Shown here one piece after another: positions 1 to 9,501 of a stretch of 34,046 bases of DNA. A model generated the notes under the pieces. That model saw only the letters and a program-made list of their open reading frames with translations, ran no database searches and was not told where the DNA came from. Both the position numbers and the translations under genes were made by a program. Numbering within the stretch: position 1 is the first letter of the stretch; every line of letters begins with the position of its first letter. The stretch lies in assembly GCF_000276605.1 (NCBI RefSeq), contig NZ_AKJX01000268.1, forward strand, positions 1-34,046. The letters are read 5' to 3'. The stretch is from Acidovorax sp. CF316 (GTDB lineage Bacteria; Pseudomonadota; Gammaproteobacteria; Burkholderiales; Burkholderiaceae_C).

Positions 1-254
1 CCGGAGCGCCACAGGCCCTGCCACAGCGGCAGGCGCAGCGCATAGCTGGCGGGCGTGCCGCCGTACTGCTCGGGGTAGCCCAGGCCGAGCAGGCCCAGGT
101 CGCCCGCGCGGCGGTACAGCGTGCGGGGGAACTCGCCCGCTGCGTCCCAGGCATCCACATGCGGTGCGATCTCGGTGCGGGCAAAGCGCGTGACCGTGTC
201 GGTCAGGGCTGCGCGGTCGGCGCGCAGGCCATCGTCATCCGTGGGGAGCGGCAT
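1..254 (-). CDS. Acyl-CoA dehydrogenase, N-terminal fragment (cut by window edge)
   Basis: The minus strand from 254 translates as 84 residues before the window ends. The segment has the helical N-terminus of flavin-dependent acyl-CoA dehydrogenases: 'RFARTEIAPHVDAWD', then 'LGLLGLGYPEQYGG', which matches the conserved LGLLG...PEEYGG stretch of the family. The start codon follows an AGGAGG Shine-Dalgarno with 9 bases spacing and lies 4 bases after the stop of the carboxylase alpha gene, so it is the next gene of the same operon. It would oxidise an acyl-CoA at the alpha-beta bond with FAD. Because atuD earlier in the operon already supplies one such enzyme, this is a second one, perhaps for a later or saturated intermediate. 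Substrate and C-terminal active site cannot be seen. Confidence 0.85.
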   Translation of the reverse strand, partial: MPLPTDDDGLRADRAALTDTVTRFARTEIAPHVDAWDAAGEFPRTLYRRAGDLGLLGLGYPEQYGGTPASYALRLPLWQGLWRS

Positions 255-258
255 GGCC

Positions 259-2238
259 TTATGCCTCCTGCGACGCAAAGCGCGCCAGCACTTGGCCCGG
301 TGCAACCTGCTGGCCTGGTGCCACCAGCAGTTCGACCACCGTCACGGCGGCAGGGCAGGTGAGGCTGTGTTCCAGCTTCATGGATTCGAGCACCACCACC
401 GTGGCGCCTGCCGGCAAGGCCTTGCCAACGGCCACGGGCGCTGCCACCACGCGGCCGTTGAAGGGGGCTCGCAGTTCGTTCGTGCCATGGGCTGCGCCTG
501 CGCCTGCGCGTGCGGCGGGTTCCCATGACACATCTTCCACCCAGCCGTCTGCACCACCGGTCTGCCAGTGCCAGCGGTGCGGGCCCACTGCCACCGTGCG
601 CACGGCATGCGTCACTCCACCCAGGGTGCATTGCACGCGGCCATCGGGCAGCGGGACCAGCTGGATGGCAATGGATTCTTCTTCAGCCATCTGTTCGACG
701 TGCAGGCACCCCTGGCCCATCTCACGCACGGCCATCGGCCGCACCTCACCCTGGTGGCGCAGCCGCATGGGGCGCGCAAAGCTGCAGGGCAGGGTGGTGG
801 CGCGGGTCGGGAACAGGGCCGCCATGGCGCCGGGCAGCAGGGCGGCTTGCTGCTGCTGGTGCAGGGACGCGCGCAGGGCATCGCCTTCATCCGTGAGGAA
901 GGGCACGCGCGCCTGCCCGGCGCGGAACTGCGTGTGGTCGAGGCAGGCGGCCAGAAAGGCGCGGTTGCTGGGCAGCCCGAGCAGCGAGGTACCGTGCAGC
1001 GCGCGCACCAGCGCATCGATGGCATCGCCGCGTGTGGCGGCATGCACGATGAGCTTGCCCAGCATGGCATCGTAGTGGGGCGTGACCTCCGTGCCTTCTT
1101 CCAGCGCATGGTCAAAGCGCAGACCGCCCAGCGGAGCGCGCTGGAAGGCAGTGGCCTGCGGCGTGCCCAAGTGCAGCACCCGCCCTGTGTGCGGCGTAAA
1201 GTGAGCGTCTTCCGCGCACAGCCGCACCTCGATGGCATGGCCCTGCAAGGCCACCTGGTCCTGCATCAGGGGCAGGGGCTCGCCGCGTGCCACGCGGATC
1301 TGCCACTCCACCAGGTCCAACCCGGTGAGCGCTTCGGTCACCGGGTGCTCCACCTGCAGGCGGGTGTTCATCTCCATGAGGAAGAAGGCACCGGGCTGCT
1401 CTTCGTCAAGCAGGAATTCCACGGTGCCCGCTCCCACATAGCCTGCCGCCTGGGCCAGCGCCACCGCGCAGGCGGCCATGCGTTCGCGCAGCGCGGCATC
1501 CACGGCGGGGCTGGGTGATTCCTCGACCAGCTTCTGGTGGCGCCGCTGTACCGAGCAATCGCGTTCGCCCAGGTGGATGCAGTGGCCGTGCGCATCGGCA
1601 AACACCTGCACCTCCACATGGCGTGGACTGAGCAATGCGCGCTCGATCAACAGGTCGCCACAGCCAAAGCCTGCCAGCGCTTCCGACCTCGCGCTGGCCA
1701 GTGCTGCGGGCAACTGCGCGGCCTCGGTCACCAGCCGCATGCCGCGCCCGCCGCCGCCGGCCACGGCCTTCACCATCAGCGGAAAGCCGACGCGGTCTGC
1801 CTCGGCCGCAAAGCGTTCATCGCCCTGGTCGCTGCCCGCATAGCCGGGCAGGCAGGGCACGCCCTGGGCCTGCGCGAGTGCCTTGGCGCCGGCCTTGCTG
1901 CCCAGCGCGCGTATGGCGGCGGGCGGCGGGCCGATCCAGGCAAGGCCGGCATCCACCACCGCCTGCGCGAACTCGGCGTTCTCGCTGAGAAAGCCATAGC
2001 CAGGGTGCACGGCGTCGGCGCCCGTGGCGCGTGCTGCCGCCAGCAGCTTGTCGATGCGCAGGTAGCTGTCGGTACTGGCGCTGCCGCCCAGTGCCACGGC
2101 CTGGGTGGCCTCGCGCACATGCAGGGCCCGGGCATCGGGGTCGGAGTACACGGCGACCGTGGCAATGCCCATGGCGTGTGCCGTGTGCACGATGCGGCGG
2201 GCGATCTCGCCGCGATTGGCGATCAGTATCTTCTTCAT
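259..2238 (-). CDS. atuF: Biotin-containing acyl-CoA carboxylase alpha subunit (geranyl-CoA carboxylase type, AtuF)
   Basis: A 659-residue protein with biotin carboxylase, linker and biotin-carrier domains in one chain. It begins 'KKILIANRGEIARRI' and has the glycine-rich ATP-grasp loop 'AVAGGGGRGMR' near residue 165 and the active-site stretch 'EMNTRLQVEHPVTE' near 290. The C-terminal biotinyl motif is 'ESMKLEH', with the biotin lysine at about residue 621; leucine replaces the more usual methionine after the lysine. It carboxylates its biotin using ATP and bicarbonate and pairs with the beta subunit at 4298-5911. Both 3-methylcrotonyl-CoA (LiuD) and geranyl-CoA (AtuF) carboxylases share this layout. 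I prefer geranyl-CoA because the gene order matches atuBCDEF and no HMG-CoA lyase is present. The start overlaps the preceding stop by ATGA. Confidence 0.8.
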   Translation of the reverse strand: MKKILIANRGEIARRIVHTAHAMGIATVAVYSDPDARALHVREATQAVALGGSASTDSYLRIDKLLAAARATGADAVHPGYGFLSENAEFAQAVVDAGLAWIGPPPAAIRALGSKAGAKALAQAQGVPCLPGYAGSDQGDERFAAEADRVGFPLMVKAVAGGGGRGMRLVTEAAQLPAALASARSEALAGFGCGDLLIERALLSPRHVEVQVFADAHGHCIHLGERDCSVQRRHQKLVEESPSPAVDAALRERMAACAVALAQAAGYVGAGTVEFLLDEEQPGAFFLMEMNTRLQVEHPVTEALTGLDLVEWQIRVARGEPLPLMQDQVALQGHAIEVRLCAEDAHFTPHTGRVLHLGTPQATAFQRAPLGGLRFDHALEEGTEVTPHYDAMLGKLIVHAATRGDAIDALVRALHGTSLLGLPSNRAFLAACLDHTQFRAGQARVPFLTDEGDALRASLHQQQQAALLPGAMAALFPTRATTLPCSFARPMRLRHQGEVRPMAVREMGQGCLHVEQMAEEESIAIQLVPLPDGRVQCTLGGVTHAVRTVAVGPHRWHWQTGGADGWVEDVSWEPAARAGAGAAHGTNELRAPFNGRVVAAPVAVGKALPAGATVVVLESMKLEHSLTCPAAVTVVELLVAPGQQVAPGQVLARFASQEA

Positions 2239-3050
2239 GCCGAAGCACTCCAGGGTGGCGCCTTGCGGGCCGTGAAGGCTGACAGCCCCTGTGGCGCCTC
2301 GGGCCCGCGCAGAGCATGGGCAAACAGGTGGGCGGCGTCGTCCAACAGGGCTGGCAAGGGCAGCGTGCCCTGCACCTGCAGGAGCAGGTGTTTGGTGGCG
2401 GCAATCGCCTGGGGCGCAGTGGCCGCCAGGCGCTGGATGGTTGCCTGCACGGCTTCGTCCATCGCGCCGTCGACCACTTCATCCACCAGCCCGGCCTGTT
2501 GCGCGGCAGCCGCACCGCTGCGCGCTCCCGACAGCAGCCAGCGCCGGGCCGCAGCAGGCCCGAGCCGCCGCACCACAAACGGGGCGATCTGCGCGGGCAC
2601 CAGCCCCAGCGTGACCTCGGGCGCACCGAACTGCGCATCCGCATCCGCGAGCACCAGGTCGCCGCAGCAGGCCAGGCCCAGGCCGCCGCCCATGGCAGCA
2701 CCCTGCACCGCGATCACCAGCCATTGGGGCAGGCCGCACAAGGCCTGCAGCAGCGTGCCGAAGCGGCGGTTCAGCGGCACCAGCGGATCGGGCACGCCCG
2801 CGTCGAGCGGCTGGCCTATGGCCTTGGCAAAGCCGCCCAGGCTGCCGCCTGCGCAGAAGTGCCCGCCTGCGCCGCGCAGCACCACGCCGCGCAGCGCGGC
2901 ATCGTTGCGTGCACGCGTACAGGCGCTCAGCAGGGCATCCACCATGGCATCGGTCAGCGCATTGCGGCTGGCCGGGTCATTGAGGGTCCAGGTCTCCAGG
3001 AAAAGGCCGCTGCCCAGCGGCGCGCGGTCGATCAGCAGGGCATCGGGCAT
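2235..3050 (-). CDS. atuE: Enoyl-CoA hydratase, isohexenylglutaconyl-CoA hydratase-like (AtuE)
   Basis: A 271-residue crotonase-fold protein. The first oxyanion-hole segment reads 'HFCAGGSLGGF', the second 'GAAMGGGLGLACCGDL', and it is followed by 'FGAPEVTLGLVPAQIAPFVV'. That last block resembles the 3-methylglutaconyl-CoA and isohexenylglutaconyl-CoA hydratases rather than short-chain crotonases. In the Atu pathway this enzyme adds water to the carboxylated geranyl-CoA product. It lies 13 bases behind atuD with an AGGA ribosome site and overlaps atuF by 4 bases, so translation is probably coupled. The leucine-pathway hydratase LiuC is the alternative and cannot be excluded from sequence alone; operon order favours AtuE. 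Confidence 0.75.
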   Translation of the reverse strand: MPDALLIDRAPLGSGLFLETWTLNDPASRNALTDAMVDALLSACTRARNDAALRGVVLRGAGGHFCAGGSLGGFAKAIGQPLDAGVPDPLVPLNRRFGTLLQALCGLPQWLVIAVQGAAMGGGLGLACCGDLVLADADAQFGAPEVTLGLVPAQIAPFVVRRLGPAAARRWLLSGARSGAAAAQQAGLVDEVVDGAMDEAVQATIQRLAATAPQAIAATKHLLLQVQGTLPLPALLDDAAHLFAHALRGPEAPQGLSAFTARKAPPWSASA

Positions 3051-3063
3051 GCTGTGTCCTGGT

Positions 3064-4245
3064 TCAGTGGGCGGTGGGACGCTTGGCGATGCCCATGGTC
3101 TTGGAGAGGATGCCCAGCATCACCTCGTCGGCCCCGCCGCCGATGGAAGCCAGGCGCCCGTCGCGGAACATGCGCGAAACCTTGTTCTCCAGCGTGAAGC
3201 CCATGCCGCCCCAGAACTGCAGGCAGGTGTCGGGCACCTCGCGGTTCAGTCGCCCGGCCTTGAGCTTGGCCATGGAGGCCAGCTCCAGCACGTCCTGCCC
3301 GCCCACGTAAAGCTCGCAGGCGCGGTAGGTCAATGCGCGCAGGGCCTCCACTTCGGTCTTGAGCTCGGCCAGTTTGAACTGCACCCACTGCTGGTCGGCC
3401 AGCGCACCGCCGAAGAGCTTGCGCTCCTGCGCCCATTCGATGGTCCAGCCGATGCAGTTGGTCAGCGATTCCAGCGTGCTGGAGGCGCACCACAGCCGCT
3501 CTTCCTGGAACTGCTGCATTTGGTAGATGAAACCCTGGCCCTCGGCGCCGATGCGGTAGCGCTGCGGTACGCGCACCTCGTCGAAGTAGAGCAGGCCCGT
3601 ATCGCTGCTGTGCATGCCGATCTTGCGGATCTTCTGCGCCACCTCCACGCCCTTGGTGAGCTGGCCGCCGCGGCCGTCGCGCAGGGGCACCATCACCAGG
3701 CTCTTGTTGCGATGCACGGGGCCCTCGCCGGTGTTGACCAGCATGCACATCCAGTCGGCCTGCAGGCTGTTGGTGATCCACATCTTCTGGCCGCTGATCA
3801 CGTAGTCGTCACCATCCTTGCGTGCCGTGGTCTTGATGCCGGACACATCGCTGCCGGCAGCGGGCTCACTCACGCCGATGCAGCCCACCGTGTCGCCCGC
3901 AATCGCGGGGGCCAGGAAGTCGCGCTTGAGCTCCTCGCTGCCGTGGCGCGCCAGCGCTGGCGTGCACATGTCCGTCTGCACGCCGATGGCCATGGGCACG
4001 CCGCCGCAGTGCACGTGGCCCAGCGTCTCGGCCATGGCCACGGAGTAGGAGTAGTCCAGGCCCGAGCCGCCGTATTCCTCGGGCTTGCACAGGCCCAGCA
4101 GGCCGAGTTGGCCCATCTTCTTGAAGACCTCGTGCGCCGGGAAGATCTCGGCTGCCTCCCACTCGTCCACATGGGGGTTGATCTCCTCGTCGATGAAGCG
4201 CTTGAGGGTCTTCTGGATCTCGCGGTGCTCGTGCGTGAACTGCAT
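3064..4245 (-). CDS. atuD: Acyl-CoA dehydrogenase, citronellyl-CoA dehydrogenase-like (AtuD)
   Basis: A 393-residue acyl-CoA dehydrogenase. It shows 'LGLLGLCKPEEYGGSG' (about 47-62), the flavin-binding block 'GVSEPAAGSDVSG' (124-136) and a typical C-terminal helical domain. The medium-chain-type catalytic glutamate motif (YEGT) is absent; the equivalent stretch reads 'IGGGADEV'. A glutamate in 'FQEERL' (about residue 249) sits where isovaleryl-CoA dehydrogenase keeps its base, which fits a branched-chain substrate. In P. aeruginosa AtuD turns citronellyl-CoA into geranyl-CoA. The start at 4245 is preferred over a longer frame because GGAG precedes it and the protein begins 'MQFTHEHREI', as in family members. 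It is third among the structural genes of the operon. Confidence 0.8.
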   Translation of the reverse strand: MQFTHEHREIQKTLKRFIDEEINPHVDEWEAAEIFPAHEVFKKMGQLGLLGLCKPEEYGGSGLDYSYSVAMAETLGHVHCGGVPMAIGVQTDMCTPALARHGSEELKRDFLAPAIAGDTVGCIGVSEPAAGSDVSGIKTTARKDGDDYVISGQKMWITNSLQADWMCMLVNTGEGPVHRNKSLVMVPLRDGRGGQLTKGVEVAQKIRKIGMHSSDTGLLYFDEVRVPQRYRIGAEGQGFIYQMQQFQEERLWCASSTLESLTNCIGWTIEWAQERKLFGGALADQQWVQFKLAELKTEVEALRALTYRACELYVGGQDVLELASMAKLKAGRLNREVPDTCLQFWGGMGFTLENKVSRMFRDGRLASIGGGADEVMLGILSKTMGIAKRPTAH

Positions 4246-4297
4246 GGTGTGTCTCCGTTGATTTTTGTGTGGACCAGTGCAAGACAGGGGAAGGGGT

Positions 4298-5907
4298 CTA
4301 CATGCGTGCCACCCCGAACTGCATGGGGTGCACCTGGCGTGTCTGGGCGTCGGCGCAGGTGGCAAGGCACAGGGCCAGCACGGCGCGCGTGTCGCGCGGG
4401 TCGATCACGCCGTCGTCCAGCAGCAGGCCGCTGGTGTAGAAGGCGTCGGCCTGCGCCTCGAACATGGCCACGATCTTGTCGAACTGGGCCTGCGACTCGG
4501 CCGGGTCGGGCGCGATGCCTTTGCGCGCCAGCGCTGCCTCGGTCACGATCTGCATGGTGCGCGCGGCCTGCTCGCCGCCCATCACGGCGGTCTTGGCGCC
4601 GGGCCAGCTGAACAGGAAGCGCGGTGCATAGCCGCGCCCGCACATGCCATAGTTGCCGGCGCCGAAGCTGGCGCCGCACTGGATGGTGATCTGCGGCACG
4701 GTGGCGTTCGATACCGCCTGGATCATCTTGCTGCCGTGCTTGATCATGCCGCCCTGCTCGCTGTCCTTGCCCACCATGTAGCCGGTGGTGTTCTGCAGGT
4801 AGACGATGGGGTGGCCGAGCTGGCACATCCACTGGATGAAGTGCGCTGCCTTGTTGGCACCCGCCACGTCGATGGGGCCGTTGTTGGTGATGAAGCCCAC
4901 GGGGCGGCCATCGATGCGCGCCTGGGCGCACACGGTGGCCACGCCGTAGCGGGCCTTGAATTCGAGCAGCTCGGAGCCATCGGCGATGCGCGCGATCACC
5001 TCGCGCATGTCCACGGGCTGGCGCAGGTCGTCGGGCATCAGGGCCAGCAGGTCCTCGGCATCGAGGGTCGGCGCCGGGGCTGCGGATGCCGGGCGCATGT
5101 TGGCCCAGCCGGAGGCCTCCACCACGGCGCGCGCCATGCCGATGGCCTCGCGGTCGTCCTGTGCCAGGTACTCGCCCAGGCCCGAGATGCTGGTGTGCAT
5201 CTCGGCACCGCCCAGTTCCTCCTCGGTGGCGATCTCGCCCGTGGCGGCCTTGAGCAACGGCGGCCCGGCCAGGAAGGCGCGCGAGCGCCCCTGCACCATG
5301 ATGACCACGTCCGACAGCCCCGGCATGTAGGCACCGCCCGCCGTGCCCGAACCGTGCTGCACCGTGATCACCGGGATGCCGGCCGCCGACAGCCGCGCCA
5401 GGTTGCGGAACAGGCTGCCGCCATGCACGAAGCCCTCTACCCGGTAGCGCATGAGGTTGGCGCCCGCGCTCTCCACCAGGTGCACGAAGGGCAGGCGATT
5501 GTGCAGCGCGATCTCCTGCACGCGCAGGATCTTCTCGAGGCCCATGGGCTGGATGGCCCCGGCTTCGATGCCCGAGTCGCTGGCCACCACCATGCAGCGC
5601 ACGCCCGACACCATGCCGATGCCGGCGAGGATGCCACCACCGGGAACGGACTTCGCGGGGTCCTTGGTGTCCTGCAGGTAGCCCGCCAGCGTGGCCAGGG
5701 GCAGCCAGGGCGTGCCGGCATCGAGCAGCAGCGCAACGCGCTGGCGCGGCAGCAACTGGTTGCGCTTGTCGAACTGCGGTTGCGAGCGGGCCGAAGCGGC
5801 CGCGGCGCTGTCCTCGAGGGCGCGCAGGGCGTCCAGGCGCGCCAGTTGGGCGCTGCGCCGCCTCTGCGCGTCGGGCGCCAAGGCATTGAACCGCGAGGCG
5901 AAGACGG

Positions 5908-5911
<4 letters not shown>
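4298..5911 (-). CDS. atuC: Acyl-CoA carboxylase beta (carboxyltransferase) subunit, geranyl-CoA carboxylase type (AtuC)
   Basis: A 537-residue carboxyltransferase, the usual length for AtuC and for 3-methylcrotonyl-CoA carboxylase beta. It has two crotonase-like halves. The N-half carries 'GSGTAGGAYMPGLSD' and 'FLAGPPLLKAATGE'. The C-half carries 'FITNNGPIDVAGANKAAHFI' and 'CGASFGAGNYGMCGRGYAPR'. It moves the carboxyl group from biotin on the alpha subunit to the gamma carbon of a 3-methyl-2-enoyl-CoA. The stretch 'GGSLFRNLARLSAAGIP' lacks the FFNQ sequence I recall at this place in methylcrotonyl-CoA carboxylases, which would suit a longer acyl chain; an alignment is needed to confirm this. 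Its start overlaps the atuB stop as ATGA. Confidence 0.8.
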
Positions 5912-6819
<908 letters not shown>

Positions 6820-6822
6820 GGC

Positions 6823-7551
6823 TCACGCCTCCCGTATGAACAGTGCCAGCGCCTCACCGGTCAGCTCGTCCAGCGACTTGCCGCCCTTGGGGGCAAACCA
6901 CTGCACGGCCCAGTTGAGGGCGCCAAAAAGGAACAGGCGTGCCAGGCGGGGGGCGGCCTGCAGCGTGCCCTGCCGGGACAGCGCTTCGAGCGTGGGCATC
7001 CAGGCGGCCTCGTAGGCGTCCTTGACGCGGGCTATCCCCTTGCGCTGTGCGGGCGTCAGCGAGCGCCATTCGTACAGCATCACCGGGATGAAGCCACTGC
7101 GTGGGCCCAGCAGGATCTCGAAATGGTGGCGGATCAGCACCCGCAGTTGTTCACGTGGCGTGGCAGTGGGGGGGAGCGCGGCGAGCGCCTGCTGCTGGCT
7201 TTGCAAAGCCATGACCATGCCTTCGTTCATGACGGCGTGGAGCAGGGCCCCTTTGCTTTCGAAGTGGTAGAAGGGCGAGCCGCTGTGCATGCCTGCGGCC
7301 GCCGCGATGTCGCGCGTGGTGGTGGCCGCAAAGCCCTTGGTCAGAAACAGCCTGGCCGCCCCGTCCATGAGCTTGCGGCGGCGGTTGCCGTCATCGACTT
7401 CTTCCGCAGTCTTGCGCGGGCGACCGCGTGGGCGCCGGGGTTCATTGGCAGCAATTGCCGGGGCTTTGCGGGCGCGGGCAGCAGGCGCCGTGAGGGGCAC
7501 AGGGGCCTTGGGGGCGGCGGGACGTTTGCGCCGGGTTGCAGGGGATTCCAT
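6823..7551 (-). CDS. TetR-family regulator of the terpene operon (AtuR-like), with N-terminal AT-hook-like extension
   Basis: A 242-residue TetR-type repressor. The helix-turn-helix lies at about 74-97 ('GFAATTTRDIAAAAGMHSGS', then 'FYHFESK'), and the rest is the helical ligand domain. The first 55 residues are an alanine/proline/arginine-rich extension ending in 'RRPRGRPRK', which has the PRGRP core of an AT-hook minor-groove binder. The start at 7551 is chosen because upstream sequence is A/T-rich and promoter-like; no clear Shine-Dalgarno was seen. It is the first gene of the minus-strand operon, 3 bases before atuB, so it should control its own operon. In P. aeruginosa atuR is instead separated from the structural genes by a promoter region. 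Ligand unknown, probably a terpenoyl-CoA. Confidence 0.75.
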   Translation of the reverse strand: MESPATRRKRPAAPKAPVPLTAPAARARKAPAIAANEPRRPRGRPRKTAEEVDDGNRRRKLMDGAARLFLTKGFAATTTRDIAAAAGMHSGSPFYHFESKGALLHAVMNEGMVMALQSQQQALAALPPTATPREQLRVLIRHHFEILLGPRSGFIPVMLYEWRSLTPAQRKGIARVKDAYEAAWMPTLEALSRQGTLQAAPRLARLFLFGALNWAVQWFAPKGGKSLDELTGEALALFIREA

Positions 7552-7861
7552 GGGCTGCACGATAGCAAAGGGTTTTATTTTTAGCAAGCGGGTGCTTTGT
7601 GAAAATACTGACCCCTGTCGGAGTGGTCCAAAGCCGGGTCGCCAGGGCGGTTTGGCCTGCGCGGCGGCCGAAATTGTTCCCAATCGTTGATTCGTCCATC
7701 AAGTTGAAACAGCCGGAAGCAGAAAATGAATGGTTCGTTGGCCTATTTGCTTCTTTGGCTGCCAACTGTCTTTAAAAGCGTTCTTTGGTGAGGGGGTGGT
7801 TTTGGGGACGCTTGTGCACATGCCCTACGCTTCGCGTTCCATCCAACGAGAGGCAGGTTTC
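7552..7861. promoter_or_regulatory. Divergent promoter region between the atu operon and the secreted-protein gene
   Basis: About 310 bases between diverging genes, distinctly richer in A/T runs than the flanks. Two dyads are visible: AGCAAGCGGGTGCT at 7583-7596 (10 of 14 positions symmetric), placed where a repressor of the minus-strand operon would bind, and TTGAT-N6-ATCAA at 7687-7702. On the plus strand TTGCTT and TTTAAA 18 bases apart (near 7750-7775) could be a weak sigma-70 promoter. No operator was proven, and nothing coding was recognised. Confidence 0.35.
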
Positions 7862-8986
7862 ATGAACACATTCGGTATCGCCCGCTGGGCGCGTGGCGCC
7901 ATCGTCGCCGCCGCATCCGCCACCCTGGTGCTGGGGGTGCAGGCACAGGTCATTGATTTTTCCGGCACCCGGGGCGCGGGCGTCAACCAGACGGATGTGC
8001 TGCTGGAAAACCTGCGCCTGCTGGTGCCGGTGGCCAACCCGCAGCAGCCTGGCACCACGACCACGGTGGAGTCCAACTACAACATCCTGTTCCGCTTCGA
8101 TCCGGCCACCTTGCACCTGGTGCCTGTGGGCCTTCAGCAGACCGGTGGGTCGGGCGCGGTGCAGTGCGCCACAGCCCAGGTGACGGTGTTCGATGCGCTG
8201 CGGGGCGCGAACCTCCCCCTGGCCAACGCGTCGGTCACGCTGGGCACGCGCTCGGCCACCACCAATGCGCAGGGCGTAGCCTCTTTCGCGGGGCTGGCGC
8301 AGGGCTTCTTCACGGTGACCACGACGGCGCCCAACTACTCGCCCGCCAACCAGACCGTGCTGCTCAACTGCGCCGCACCCAACCAGGTGGCAGTGGCCTT
8401 GTCGCCAGCCAGTGGCAGTACGGGAGGTCTGGTTGCCGGCCAGTTCCGCACCATCCTGACCTGGGGTGAGAATCCGCGCGACCTGGATTCGCACCTGACA
8501 GGGCCATCGGCCAGCGGGGCTGCGCGCTGGCATGTGTACTTTGCCGGCAAGAATGCGGGCGACATGTGTGCGCTGGACGTGGATGACATCTCCTCCTACG
8601 GGCCTGAGACGGTGACCTGCCCGCCCACGGCCAGCACGGGCAGTGCGGGGCCTGGCGCGCTGCGTCCGGGCGTCTACCGCTATTCGGTGCACCACTATGC
8701 GGGCTCGGGCAACCTGGGCACATCGAATGCCAACGTGCGACTGGAGCTCTCCAATGGCCAGGCCTACACGTTCACGCCGCCGGCAGCGCCCTACACCGGC
8801 TCCAACAATGTCTGGACGGTGTACGAGCTGACGGTGCTGGCCGATGGCTCGGTGGGCGTGGCGCCGGTCAACTCGGTGATGGCGAATGTATCGTCGGGCA
8901 GCGTGGCCCGCGAACTGCCGATTGCCGAAGGCACCGGGCTGGGCCAGGCGGAAAGCCCCTCGACGTTCCGGAACCTGGCCAAGTAG
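7862..8986 (+). CDS. Secreted protein with carboxypeptidase-regulatory-like and YfaP/DUF2135-like domains
   Basis: A 374-residue protein of unknown function. A clear signal peptide (positive start, hydrophobic 'AIVAAASATLVLGVQA', cleavage near 28) sends it to the periplasm or outside. Residues about 100-172 look like a carboxypeptidase regulatory-like beta-sandwich ('VTVFDALRGANLPLANASVT', 'TNAQGVASFAGLAQGFFTV'), bounded by C102 and C170. Residues about 195-310 carry 'LTWGENPRDLDSHLTGP', 'LDVDDISSYGPETV' and 'PGVYRYSVHHYAG', the pattern of YfaP/DUF2135-like proteins, with C236 and C253 as a possible second disulphide. The start follows GAGAGG and lies in the only reading with a signal peptide. 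It is probably monocistronic. Polysaccharide or surface binding is possible but unproven. Confidence 0.75.
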   Translation: MNTFGIARWARGAIVAAASATLVLGVQAQVIDFSGTRGAGVNQTDVLLENLRLLVPVANPQQPGTTTTVESNYNILFRFDPATLHLVPVGLQQTGGSGAVQCATAQVTVFDALRGANLPLANASVTLGTRSATTNAQGVASFAGLAQGFFTVTTTAPNYSPANQTVLLNCAAPNQVAVALSPASGSTGGLVAGQFRTILTWGENPRDLDSHLTGPSASGAARWHVYFAGKNAGDMCALDVDDISSYGPETVTCPPTASTGSAGPGALRPGVYRYSVHHYAGSGNLGTSNANVRLELSNGQAYTFTPPAAPYTGSNNVWTVYELTVLADGSVGVAPVNSVMANVSSGSVARELPIAEGTGLGQAESPSTFRNLAK

Positions 8987-9001
8987 GCGGGTGAAGCCGC
9001 T

Positions 9002-9030
9002 GCCGCGCGCGGGTGCCCCTGGCGCGCGGC
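9002..9030 (+). terminator. Possible terminator hairpin after the secreted-protein gene
   Basis: GCCGCGCG at 9002-9009 pairs perfectly with CGCGCGGC at 9023-9030 around a 13-base loop, 16 bases after the stop codon. There is no real U-run afterwards (ATTGCAT), so termination may be weak or factor-dependent. Confidence 0.45.
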
Positions 9031-9265
9031 ATTGCATCGCGGAGGTATGAGCGGTGAGCGTATGTAAGGCCCCGCCCTCCGAGGTCGGGTCAGGCGAGTG
9101 TGACTTTGATAGCAGAAAAGCACTGCTGTATGCGCTCTTCAGGCGATTTTGGCGTTGCTGCGCATGCAGCAGATGGGCCGCCTGCAGGCACTGGCATCCT
9201 TGCTTAACAGAGACATTTGCAGGGTTAATGGCAGCGGGCAGGAGTGCCGGTGATAAGGTAAAGGC
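9031..9265. other. Intergenic leader before the 46-residue gene
   Basis: No gene was recognised. A hairpin TGCTGC-GCAT-GCAGCA lies at 9156-9171. TTGCTT and GTTAAT 18 bases apart (about 9200-9230) could form a weak promoter for the downstream small gene. The sequence GCCGGTGATAA at 9246-9256 recurs exactly at 9483-9493, upstream of the protease gene. Confidence 0.3.
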
Positions 9266-9406
9266 ATGAACACACCGAACCAAACCCCCACGCCCTCGCC
9301 ATCCGGTCTTGACCCGGAAAAGATGCGCAGCGACCTGGCAAACCTGCTTCGCAAGGCCGCGCCGCCGCAGGACAAGTCCGCTGCTGACAAGCCTGCTGGC
9401 AAGTAA
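9266..9406 (+). CDS. Small 46-residue hydrophilic protein, unrecognised
   Basis: A short frame encodes 46 residues beginning 'MNTPNQTPTPSPSGLDPEKM' and ending 'DKPAGK'. It has a Pro/Thr/Ser-rich start, one probable amphipathic helix ('DPEKMRSDLANLLRKAA') and a lysine-rich tail. A purine-rich stretch (AAGGTAAAGG) stands in front of the ATG. It contains no signal peptide and no cysteine. The case for a real gene is a strong intrinsic terminator that begins 19 bases after the stop, making a compact transcription unit, and codon use with G/C third positions like its neighbours. I do not recognise the family. It could also be a processed small RNA with an incidental frame. Confidence 0.55.
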   Translation: MNTPNQTPTPSPSGLDPEKMRSDLANLLRKAAPPQDKSAADKPAGK

Positions 9407-9424
9407 GGAACCGAAAGCCGCGCG

Positions 9425-9461
9425 ACGCCGCCGGCCCGCATTGCGGGTGGGCGGCGTTTTT
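9425..9461 (+). terminator. Strong rho-independent terminator
   Basis: ACGCCGCC (9425-9432) pairs with GGCGGCGT (9450-9457), and an inner CCCGC (9435-9439) pairs with GCGGG (9443-9447) around a 3-base loop. Five T residues follow directly (9457-9461). It ends the small-protein transcript. Confidence 0.85.
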
Positions 9462-9501
9462 CTTGGTGGCCTGCCATGCGGGGCCGGTGATAACGACAGC
9501 C

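Noticed and set aside
1537..4611. A 1024-codon open frame on the plus strand
   Set aside because: It lies antisense to the atu genes, is rich in Ala/Arg/His/Gly with no family motif, and arises from G/C-rich third positions of the real minus-strand genes.
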